IMG/VR virus record: IMGVR_UViG_3300047564_002155
Location: 62,001 to 126,000 of that record
From: a virus
DNA: 64,000 nucleotides
Strand: one strand, 5' to 3'
Shown here: positions 1 to 6,595 of the stretch, in pieces
Numbering within the stretch: the stretch's first letter is position 1
Layout of the letters: every line of letters begins with the position of its first letter
Notes under the pieces: generated by a model
The model's database searches: none
What the model was told of the DNA's origin: nothing
The model's input: only the letters and a program-made list of their open reading frames with translations
Translations under genes and position numbers: made by a program

Positions 1-1
1 T

Positions 2-337
2 GTGATTGCACAACAACCTGCTGAAGAAGAGGGTGGTTCTCCTGAAGGTGGATTTCCTGGCGCTGGAAGACCAACTGAAAGTGGAACATACGGAACCGAC
101 CAAGCAAATATGGGTAGAGACCCACTTGGTAAACAAACCGACATTAGTAGAGACAGTACATATCATAATTTTAGAAAAGGGCCAATGGCGGTTGAATCTC
201 AAACGGCATTAAAATCTTCTCTGAAAAAAATGAAGGTTAAAACCAAGTCTATGATTATGGAATCCTTAAAACCAGAGTCTAAAACTGAAGAGCTGGGGTT
301 GTTGGATGAGTCACAATTGTTAGATGATACGATTTAA
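2..337 (+). CDS. Probable portal protein, C-terminal end (partial)
   Basis: The reading frame is already open at the left edge, so only the last 111 or so codons are present. What is visible is a Gly/Pro/Glu-rich, low-complexity segment followed by a Lys- and Met-rich stretch and an acidic end (ELGLLDESQLLDDTI). No catalytic or fold motif can be read. The portal assignment rests on position only: in T4-type phages gene 20 lies immediately before the prohead core genes and the gene 21 protease, and here the protease follows three genes downstream. It could instead be another head protein. Segments such as MIMES and LLDES resemble the hydrophobic-X-Glu sites of prohead proteases, which would fit a head component. 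Confidence 0.45.
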   Translation: MIAQQPAEEEGGSPEGGFPGAGRPTESGTYGTDQANMGRDPLGKQTDISRDSTYHNFRKGPMAVESQTALKSSLKKMKVKTKSMIMESLKPESKTEELGLLDESQLLDDTI

Positions 338-349
338 CCTACAATACGA

Positions 350-357
350 TATTTATT
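350..357 (+). promoter_or_regulatory. Late-type TATTTATT element
   Basis: TATTTATT, overlapping a second copy, lies about 28 nt upstream of the start at 386 in the short gap after the portal-like gene. Confidence 0.45.
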
Positions 358-385
358 TATTAGAAAGTCAAATAAAAGGTTTGAA

Positions 386-1225
386 ATGGGTAAGTTAAAA
401 CACAGTAAGTTCAAAAATACGGGTATTTTATTTGAGTTGCTCGTGAGACAAATTGCTGCTGATACATTAGGTGGCAAAAACTCACTGGCGCTTGAAATAA
501 TTAAATCCCATTTCAAAAAAGGGACTGAACTAACCAAAGAGTTAAATCTCTATCAGACGCTTCAAAAAGAAACATTTGATACTCAATATAAAGCTCAAGA
601 ATTTGTTAATATTATTTTAGAGCAGAGAAAAGGTTTAAACGAATCTATTCTTCGTAGACAAAAATATAATCTTATCAAATCTATCAAAGAATCTTATAAG
701 ATTGATGACTTTTTTAAGTATCGTGTAAACAATTACAAAGAATTAGCATCAACCTACAAGTTATTTGAATATAAGCAAGAAAATTCTCCAAAAGAATGGG
801 TTGATTGTAAGAATACTATCTTTGAAAGTATTATCACCAAAAAAGAACAATTGGTAGAACAAAAAACCAACGAAGAATACACAACACAACCAAAAGAGGT
901 TCGTTTATTGGCTTACAAATTCTTGGTTGATTCATTCAATGAAAAATATTCAAGTTTAACTTCGGAACAAAAGAATGTATTAAGAACATACATCAATAAT
1001 ATTGATAATTCAGAGAAATTAAGAAAGTATGTTATATCTGAAGTTAAAAAATTAAAGACCGCATTTGGTAAAGTAAAAGTATCTGATAAGGTTCTATCTA
1101 TTAAGTTAAACGAAACTGTTAATTTGATGGAAAGTATCGCAACATCAAAGGTAATCAGCGAAACGCAGGTTCTTTCTCTATTAAGATACCACGAATTGCT
1201 TCAAGAAGTGAGGAAACTAAAATGA
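386..1225 (+). CDS. Unassigned head-region protein
   Basis: A 279-residue, Lys-rich, mostly helical-looking protein with no motif I recognise. It has no signal peptide or membrane segment. It lies between the probable portal gene and the prohead protease, where T4 has its small core proteins 67 and 68, but it is much longer than either and I see no clear resemblance. The stop overlaps the next start (ATGA), so translation is probably coupled. A head-assembly or prohead-core role is inferred from position alone. Confidence 0.6.
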   Translation: MGKLKHSKFKNTGILFELLVRQIAADTLGGKNSLALEIIKSHFKKGTELTKELNLYQTLQKETFDTQYKAQEFVNIILEQRKGLNESILRRQKYNLIKSIKESYKIDDFFKYRVNNYKELASTYKLFEYKQENSPKEWVDCKNTIFESIITKKEQLVEQKTNEEYTTQPKEVRLLAYKFLVDSFNEKYSSLTSEQKNVLRTYINNIDNSEKLRKYVISEVKKLKTAFGKVKVSDKVLSIKLNETVNLMESIATSKVISETQVLSLLRYHELLQEVRKLK

Positions 1226-1731
1226 GTAAATACTTGCTAAAAGAACTTGAAGACAAATTCAATCAACTTGAACTTCAACAAGAAGAAGATGAGTTGGATG
1301 AAGCAAATGTGACCGCAAACCTTGATGGTGGTGCTGGTCCCCCAAGAACCCCATATGCTTTTGCTAAAAGTGAGGATGATATGGATGATGACCACATTGA
1401 AGTATTAGGATACAAAAAATCAAAAAAATCAAATCAACATTTTGAATCACTTTCACAATTAGATTCTAAATTAGAAAGTTTGATTGAAGCAACCTATCGT
1501 GCTTATAGAAAAGATGAGTCAATGTCTGCAAAGAAAAAAGTGAATCTTGCTATCAAAGAAATCAATCGTAAGTTGTATGAGGTTGAACAATTAGTAAATC
1601 AGAATACAAAACTTAAAACCGAAATGGGATTGAGTCAAGGTCAGTATTGGGAATCTACAAAAGTAAGATTTAGTAAGATTTCCGAAAGAATGTTAAAGAT
1701 TTCTCGTAAGATTAAAGAGCTGGGGTCGTAA
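1222..1731 (+). CDS. Probable prohead core protein, unassigned
   Basis: A 169-residue protein with an acidic first third (EDELDEA, DDMDDDH) and a basic, helical second half rich in Lys and Arg. It begins MSKYLLKELED. The LLKE motif recurs at the N-termini of neighbouring head proteins and may be a shared capsid-targeting signal. The start overlaps the previous stop by four bases. Size, charge pattern and position between portal and protease suggest a T4 gp68-like core role, but this is inference. Confidence 0.6.
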   Translation: MSKYLLKELEDKFNQLELQQEEDELDEANVTANLDGGAGPPRTPYAFAKSEDDMDDDHIEVLGYKKSKKSNQHFESLSQLDSKLESLIEATYRAYRKDESMSAKKKVNLAIKEINRKLYEVEQLVNQNTKLKTEMGLSQGQYWESTKVRFSKISERMLKISRKIKELGS

Positions 1732-1732
1732 T

Positions 1733-1873
1733 ATGTCTTGCGGATGTGAAAAGAACCAAGTTAATGAAGCTTTAGAGGTGGATGACATCTCTCAAATCAG
1801 ATTGTTGATTCGTAAAGAATTAGCTAAAGTATTTCTTGACCTTTACCGCAAAAAACAAATCTGGGAAAAATAA
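1733..1873 (+). CDS. Small hypothetical protein (46 aa)
   Basis: A short ORF starts one base after the preceding stop and ends in TAATG, overlapping the protease start at 1873. The product begins MSCGCEKNQ, with two close Cys residues, and continues as an amphipathic helix rich in Leu, Arg and Lys. The tight packing on both sides supports a real gene. The function is unknown; a prohead core component is possible by position. Confidence 0.6.
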   Translation: MSCGCEKNQVNEALEVDDISQIRLLIRKELAKVFLDLYRKKQIWEK

Positions 1874-2514
1874 TGAAACAATTATTAGTTGATACTACTG
1901 TATTCCAAATTACACCTCAAATCTTGAAGGAGTCGCAAGACCGCCACGGAAGATTTTTGGTTACAGGTGTATTGCAGAGAGCAAACGCTAAAAACCAAAA
2001 TGGTAGAGTATATCCAAGAAACATTCTTGAAAGAGAAGTTGAAAAATACAAGGGTAGGGAAATCAAAGAAAACCGAGCATATGGCGAACTTGACCATCCG
2101 GAATCATCGGTAATTGAATTGAAAAACACATCGCACGTTGTTCGTGATGTGTGGTGGAATGGTGATGATGTAGTTGGTGCTGTTGAAATCTTAAACACAC
2201 CTGCTGGCAAAATCTTACAAGAGTTAATCAAAGCAGAATGTACGGTTGGTATCTCATCAAGAGGTATGGGTTCCGTGAGTCAGATTAAAGAAGATGGAAC
2301 TGTTGCTGTTGAAGGTGACTTTGAGTTGATTTGTTGGGACTTTGTTTCTAACCCATCAACGCATGGAGCTTTTATGAGACCTACAAATGAAGGGGTTATC
2401 AAAGAGTCAGTTCAAAGAAAACAAACTAATTATAATAAGGTTAATACACTTATGAGAGAAATCATCTGCGAAGTGGGTGGATATTGTGAGTGTGATTTTG
2501 GAGATATAAAATGA
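1873..2514 (+). CDS. 21: Prohead core protease (T4 gp21 type)
   Basis: The serine protease that matures the prohead by cleaving scaffold, capsid and internal proteins after hydrophobic-X-Glu sites. The 213-residue sequence shows the family layout: an N-terminal strand region with NGRVYPRNIL, the catalytic His in ELDHP (His75), the nucleophile region GISSRGMGS (Ser128/Ser129), and a following GDFELICWDFVSNPS segment. Length matches T4 gp21 (about 212 aa). It lies upstream of the scaffold and major capsid genes as in T4. Its start overlaps the previous stop (TAATG) and its end overlaps the next start (ATGA). The C-terminal 30 residues contain three Cys and look divergent. Confidence 0.9.
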   Translation: MKQLLVDTTVFQITPQILKESQDRHGRFLVTGVLQRANAKNQNGRVYPRNILEREVEKYKGREIKENRAYGELDHPESSVIELKNTSHVVRDVWWNGDDVVGAVEILNTPAGKILQELIKAECTVGISSRGMGSVSQIKEDGTVAVEGDFELICWDFVSNPSTHGAFMRPTNEGVIKESVQRKQTNYNKVNTLMREIICEVGGYCECDFGDIK

Positions 2515-3341
2515 AAATGATGTCATTACTAAAAGAAAACGCTAGTAGAACCGCAATGGAAATTGGCGGTTTGACTGGTTTAAACAAAGACGCAATCCAA
2601 AAGTTTGTTGATACTCACAATATGGATATTGAGAAGGTTTACCAATATGTTAAAAAGTCAAAGTTAACAGATAGACTTAATTTTGTAACCGCAGTTGTTG
2701 GAACTCCTGGAAATCCGGTTCAAAAGAGAATGATTAAGATGTTTGGTGAATCGGTAAACGAATCACAAGACCACGAAGTTTCAATGGCTCAAAATTCATT
2801 GGACTCTATTATCAAATACGCTACTGAATTGAAGCAAAAAATGGGTGAGATGGAAAAGGATGTTCCTGCTTGGATTCAAGACCACATCACTAATGCTGAA
2901 AACTATGTATCTCAAGCCGCTTCAAACTACCACGAATATGGTAGTGGTATGAACGAGGGTGTATTGAATGAAATGAATCGCCAGTTAAATGTAAAAGTTA
3001 ACAAGATGTTATCATACGAACTTGGTGATATGAGAAAAGGTGGAGCTAATCACTTATGGGCTATTATGCACATTTTGATGGGTGCATTAACCGATGCTAA
3101 CTTCCATTCAGATGCAAAGAAAGTTCCTGCTATCTTCGGTTCAAAAGCAAAATACGAAGGTGACCCACAAGGTGAGAAAGACCTTGAGAAAATGTACGAA
3201 TACGATTTAGGTCCGACCATTGCTGCTCTTGCAAAATGGGATGGTAAAGACATCGTAAACGCAGTTGGTTTTTATGTATCAATGAATGTTGGTAGACCAA
3301 TGGGTGAAAAAATTGAAAAACTTGTTGAAGGTAAAAAATAA
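2511..3341 (+). CDS. Virion-core protein, probable protease substrate
   Basis: A 276-residue protein starting MKMMSLLKENA, again with the LLKE-type N-terminus shared by head proteins here. An ESVNES site at roughly residue 81 is followed by a segment (VPAWIQDHITNAENYVSQA) of a kind I associate with structural proteins of marine T4-like phages. The ESVNE sequence recurs three times in the next gene and fits the hydrophobic-X-Glu rule of gp21-type proteases. I infer that this is a packaged internal head protein trimmed by the protease. There is no enzyme motif. A small start ambiguity remains because Met codons at 2511, 2517 and 2520 are all possible. Confidence 0.65.
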   Translation: MKMMSLLKENASRTAMEIGGLTGLNKDAIQKFVDTHNMDIEKVYQYVKKSKLTDRLNFVTAVVGTPGNPVQKRMIKMFGESVNESQDHEVSMAQNSLDSIIKYATELKQKMGEMEKDVPAWIQDHITNAENYVSQAASNYHEYGSGMNEGVLNEMNRQLNVKVNKMLSYELGDMRKGGANHLWAIMHILMGALTDANFHSDAKKVPAIFGSKAKYEGDPQGEKDLEKMYEYDLGPTIAALAKWDGKDIVNAVGFYVSMNVGRPMGEKIEKLVEGKK

Positions 3342-3352
3342 GGACAACTAAA

Positions 3353-4963
3353 ATGAAAAAATTATCACAACTTCTTAAAGAATCACAAGATTTAGATTAC
3401 CGCAGAATGAATGTTGGTGAAGAAGAAGGTCAGGGTATGACCAAAGAAGAAAAGCGTGCGTTCGTTGAAGCTGTTGCTGCTTACCGTCAATTAGGTGAAA
3501 TGATTTCACACAAAGGTAATTTGGCTGAAATTCACGACTCTATCAAAGGTATCGTAGAAAGTGCTAATAACATTACGTTAAAAGAAACTGGTGATTGGTT
3601 TGATAGAGTAACTGTTCAGAGACATATGAAATCTATGAACGAATCATTCAAGGTATTCTCAAGCACCTTAAAAGAGGTGTCTACTCTTCAACAAAGATTG
3701 GAATCTACTTACGATGAAATTGGTGAGGTTCTTGGTAAATACTACGAAATCAAAGAAGGTAATGAGTTTGGTGCTGAAAGAGCTAAAGCAATTGCTGGTG
3801 GTGAAGATTCATTTGAAGTTGATGGTAAGTCATACAAGGTAACTGGAGTAGACGCTGAAGACAAGAAGAACGCAGAAGAGTTTGCTAATGAATCTATGAA
3901 GTTAACATCTTTAATCAAAAGAAACGAAGAGTTAACTGGTCGTCAAAAAGAATTGGATGTTGATAGTGATGGTGACATTGAAGCTGATGACTTGGCTGAT
4001 TTAAGAGCTGGCAAAAAAGCAGATGAATCAGTAAACGAAGCGGTATCTCCGGCGGATATGGATAAAATTAAAGGGGCAGTAGAAGCAGCATCTTCATTTA
4101 TGAGTGTGGGTAGTGAGTTAAAGAAATTAGGTATGAAATATACTTTCGCTACCGAACCATTACCAATTTATATTATACAACCAACTCCAAATAACAAAGT
4201 TGCTATTGTAAATAAGAAATATGCAACCAAACCTGATTTTGTGGTTGGTGATATTGCAGTAGGTATAATGGAAGGCAAATTAAACGAAGAAGAAATTAAG
4301 TGGAATGCAGTTGAAAACGCAATCATCAACTTCTTAAAGATGAACACCAAAATTTTGGACAAGAGAGTTCAAGCTAAAGATACCGATGGTGTTAAAGGTG
4401 GATTAAAATCTATCATTAGTGGTTTGACTAATGCACAAAGAAATTTGAAGTTAGAATCAGTAAATGAAGCTAGTTATGTGAGTGGATACACTGTAAAAGC
4501 TAAAACTCCATATGAGTTTGTAAATGGCGCATACGCAGTTCTAAATGCATATTTAAGAGATGAAGAACTTGGACCAAAAGGTAAAAAAGAATTACAAGAT
4601 ATCTTAAAGTCATTAGAGTATATGAGAAAGTATTTCTTCTTTAAGTTGAGTGAATCAACCGAATCGGTAAATGAAATCACACTTGCTAGAGGTTTAAAAG
4701 ATTTAATTAAAGGAACAACCTCATCAGTTGAAGGTATTAAAGTTTCTAAAGAATTAGCAAGTGCTATTGCAGGATGGGCTACCGGTTCTACTTATGGTCA
4801 AAGATATGGTAATCAAATGTTGAAGTCTCCGTTTGCTAATGTTTGGCAGATGGTATTTAGTCCTTCATTTGGAGTTGAAGCACATTTGAAAAGATACGAC
4901 AAGGAAGCTTTAAACACTTTGAAGCCCGAACTTATGAAAATCAAGTCAAAATTGGGAATGTAA
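3353..4963 (+). CDS. Multi-module virion-core protein with an EF-hand-like loop
   Basis: A 536-residue protein beginning MKKLSQLLKESQ. Three ESVNE(A/I) sites, at roughly residues 226, 371 and 441, split it into modules; LNEEE at about 307 may be another. These match hydrophobic-X-Glu cleavage sites, so the product may be a polyprotein cut inside the prohead. Near residue 199 lies DVDSDGDIEADD, a textbook 12-residue EF-hand calcium loop with acidic residues at positions 1, 3, 5 and 12, Gly at 6 and Ile at 8. No enzyme domain is recognised. It lies between the protease and scaffold genes, which supports an internal head protein. Confidence 0.65.
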   Translation: MKKLSQLLKESQDLDYRRMNVGEEEGQGMTKEEKRAFVEAVAAYRQLGEMISHKGNLAEIHDSIKGIVESANNITLKETGDWFDRVTVQRHMKSMNESFKVFSSTLKEVSTLQQRLESTYDEIGEVLGKYYEIKEGNEFGAERAKAIAGGEDSFEVDGKSYKVTGVDAEDKKNAEEFANESMKLTSLIKRNEELTGRQKELDVDSDGDIEADDLADLRAGKKADESVNEAVSPADMDKIKGAVEAASSFMSVGSELKKLGMKYTFATEPLPIYIIQPTPNNKVAIVNKKYATKPDFVVGDIAVGIMEGKLNEEEIKWNAVENAIINFLKMNTKILDKRVQAKDTDGVKGGLKSIISGLTNAQRNLKLESVNEASYVSGYTVKAKTPYEFVNGAYAVLNAYLRDEELGPKGKKELQDILKSLEYMRKYFFFKLSESTESVNEITLARGLKDLIKGTTSSVEGIKVSKELASAIAGWATGSTYGQRYGNQMLKSPFANVWQMVFSPSFGVEAHLKRYDKEALNTLKPELMKIKSKLGM

Positions 4964-4964
4964 G

Positions 4965-5120
4965 ATGAACGAAATGAACATCCTACAAGACCTATCAGTT
5001 GAGTTTTCTCAAATGATTAAGAAAAACTTACCACAAATCAAAAAGTTATCCCCTTCTACTCAAAGAGAGTTGGGGAAACTTTTTTCTGATTTTAAAAATG
5101 GACTTGATGATTTAAGTTAA
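4965..5120 (+). CDS. Small hypothetical protein (51 aa)
   Basis: A short ORF starting one base after the previous stop. The product starts MNEMNILQDLSVEF and is a helical, Lys/Leu-rich peptide with an acidic end (LDDLS). Tight spacing to the upstream gene supports expression in the same operon. Function unknown; position suggests a minor head or assembly protein. Confidence 0.55.
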   Translation: MNEMNILQDLSVEFSQMIKKNLPQIKKLSPSTQRELGKLFSDFKNGLDDLS

Positions 5121-5128
5121 AAAAATTG

Positions 5129-5136
5129 TATTTATT
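5129..5136 (+). promoter_or_regulatory. Late-type TATTTATT element before bS21
   Basis: TATTTATT lies 19 nt before the ATG at 5156. Its position argues that the TTG at 5126 is not the start of the bS21 gene. Confidence 0.45.
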
Positions 5137-5155
5137 ACAATATAAAAAACAAGTT

Positions 5156-5407
5156 ATGGAAGAAAACAAAAAATTCAAAAAAGTTAGAAAAGCCGAAATG
5201 GTTATTGTGGGAAAGCCCAACGCTGTGAAGGTAGTAAACAACAACATTGAAGCCGCTTTACGATTCTGGAAAAAGAATATGAAAGAAAGTGGTAAAATTG
5301 AATGGATTAAATCACATAGAGAATATGTGAAACCAACTACGGAAAAAAGAGAGCTACGAAATCAAGCACTCCGTAAAGAGTGGACACGACGCCAACAACA
5401 AGAATAA
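5156..5407 (+). CDS. rpsU: Ribosomal protein bS21 homologue
   Basis: An 83-residue basic protein. After a Lys-rich N-terminal extension, residues from about 22 onward follow the bS21 pattern: AVKVVNNNIEAALRFWKKN, then SGKIEW, then REYVKPTTEKR, then a basic helix. This matches the family core (V-V-N-x-hydrophobic-AL-RF-K and Y-KPTT-KR). bS21 sits on the 30S platform beside the 3' end of 16S rRNA. In Flavobacterium ribosomes it helps sequester the anti-Shine-Dalgarno sequence. The ATG at 5156 is chosen over an in-frame TTG at 5126 because the latter overlaps the upstream promoter-like element. No Shine-Dalgarno is seen before it. Phage bS21 genes are known from uncultivated and pelagic phages. 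It lies within the late head block, so it is probably made late. Confidence 0.85.
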   Translation: MEENKKFKKVRKAEMVIVGKPNAVKVVNNNIEAALRFWKKNMKESGKIEWIKSHREYVKPTTEKRELRNQALRKEWTRRQQQE

Positions 5408-5446
5408 TAAATGGTAAACACTTTATTGTTTCAATAAAAGTTCCCA

Positions 5447-5454
5447 TATTTATT
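5447..5454 (+). promoter_or_regulatory. Late-type TATTTATT element
   Basis: First of two copies in the 150-nt gap between bS21 and the scaffold gene. Confidence 0.4.
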
Positions 5455-5464
5455 ACTAAAAATG

Positions 5465-5482
5465 TAGTCCCCTAATGGACTA
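5465..5482 (+). other. Small hairpin upstream of the scaffold gene
   Basis: TAGTCC and GGACTA form a six-base-pair stem with a six-base loop between two TATTTAT elements. It lacks a T-run, so it is not an obvious terminator. Confidence 0.35.
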
Positions 5483-5488
5483 TAACTT

Positions 5489-5496
5489 TATTTATA
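5489..5496 (+). promoter_or_regulatory. Late-type TATTTATA element for the scaffold operon
   Basis: Second copy in the gap, 61 nt before the scaffold start at 5558. Confidence 0.45.
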
Positions 5497-5506
5497 ATTG
5501 TATTAT

Positions 5507-5527
5507 TAAGGTTCACGAATAACCTTA
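5507..5527 (+). promoter_or_regulatory. Leader hairpin before the scaffold gene
   Basis: TAAGGTT and AACCTTA form a seven-base-pair stem with loop CACGAAT. It lies downstream of the TATTTATA element and about 10 nt before the GGAG site, so it would form in the 5' leader of the scaffold mRNA. Confidence 0.35.
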
Positions 5528-5557
5528 TTACCCCGAAGAATAATTTAGGAGTTTAAA

Positions 5558-6565
5558 ATGGCAAAATCAGATTTGCTCAAAGAAGCTATCGCTGACGCAA
5601 AAGCCGTAAAAGAAACTGCTTTAGCTAACGCTAAGTTGGCTTTAGAAGAAGCATTTGCTCCACGAATTCAGTCTATGTTGTCTCACAAACTCGCAGAAGA
5701 ACTTGACGATGAGGAAGTTTCTGAAGAAGAGGAAGAGATGACTGCTGAAGTACCTGCAATGGAAGAAGAGGATGAAATGTCCGCTGACGCTGAAATGGGT
5801 GCTGAAGAAGATATGACTGAAGAAGAGGATGAAATGTATTCTGAAGAAGACCAAATGGGTGCTGAAGAAGAGATGGATATGGCTGCTGACTCTGATGAAG
5901 AAGGTGAAGAATACGAACTTACCGGTGATGAAGAAGAAGACACCGAAGAGGACGACCTTGACCTTGAAGCAGTAATCAGAGAATTAGAAGACGCAATGGC
6001 TTCCGATGAAGAAGAAATGGCATTTGAAGAAGATGAAATGGAAGATGAAATGACATCTGAAGAAGATGAAATGGAAGATGAAATGACATCTGAAGAAGAT
6101 GAAGAAGAACTTGACATCAACGAAATCATCCGTACCTTGAAAGAAATGGAAGGTAATGGCGAAGAAGAGATGACCGAGGAAGAAGAAGACGCTACTGAAG
6201 GTTACAAAGAAGAATTGGAAGAAGCTTATAAGACTATTCAGTCTATGAGAAAAACCATCAACGAAGTAAACTTACTTAACGCAAAACTTCTTTACACGAA
6301 CAAGTTGTTCAGAACTTTTGATTTGAACGAGTCTCAAAAAGTTAAAGTAATTGAAAACTTTGATAGAGCTTCAAACTTGAGAGAAGTAAAATTAGTATTT
6401 GCTACATTAGGTGAAAACTTAAATGTCGCTAGAAAAAAGAAAACAGTTGTTAAAGAATCACTCGCTTCTAAACCAATGAAGTCAACTGCAGCTCCTAAAA
6501 AGATTTTATCTGAAGGTGACGCAGTAGCTGAAAGATTTAAGAAGTTAGCTGGTTTGATTAAATAA
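5558..6565 (+). CDS. 22: Prohead scaffold protein (T4 gp22 type)
   Basis: The internal scaffold around which the head shell assembles; it is degraded by the prohead protease during maturation. The N-terminal 50 residues (MAKSDLLKEA, then KETALANAKLALEEAF, then APRIQSMLSHKLAEEL) match the gp22 pattern. Residues from about 50 to 215 are extremely acidic, with repeats such as DEMEDEMTSEE. The C-terminal 120 residues form a helical region ending AERFKKLAGLIK. Length (335) is somewhat above T4 gp22 (269), mainly because of the acidic repeats. AGGAG lies 7 nt before the ATG. It directly precedes the major capsid gene as in T4. Several LNES/VKES/LSEG sequences could be cleavage sites. Confidence 0.85.
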   Translation: MAKSDLLKEAIADAKAVKETALANAKLALEEAFAPRIQSMLSHKLAEELDDEEVSEEEEEMTAEVPAMEEEDEMSADAEMGAEEDMTEEEDEMYSEEDQMGAEEEMDMAADSDEEGEEYELTGDEEEDTEEDDLDLEAVIRELEDAMASDEEEMAFEEDEMEDEMTSEEDEMEDEMTSEEDEEELDINEIIRTLKEMEGNGEEEMTEEEEDATEGYKEELEEAYKTIQSMRKTINEVNLLNAKLLYTNKLFRTFDLNESQKVKVIENFDRASNLREVKLVFATLGENLNVARKKKTVVKESLASKPMKSTAAPKKILSEGDAVAERFKKLAGLIK

Positions 6566-6595
6566 TAAAAAACCAAAAAAGAAAAAAGGATTAAA

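Noticed and set aside
5126-5155. Upstream TTG start giving a 93-residue bS21
   Set aside because: It overlaps the TATTTATT element and adds residues not expected in the family; the ATG at 5156 is preferred.
5683-6129. A 148-codon poly-Ser ORF on the minus strand
   Set aside because: It is the antisense of the Glu/Asp-rich (GAAGAA/GATGAA) scaffold codons; no signals support expression.
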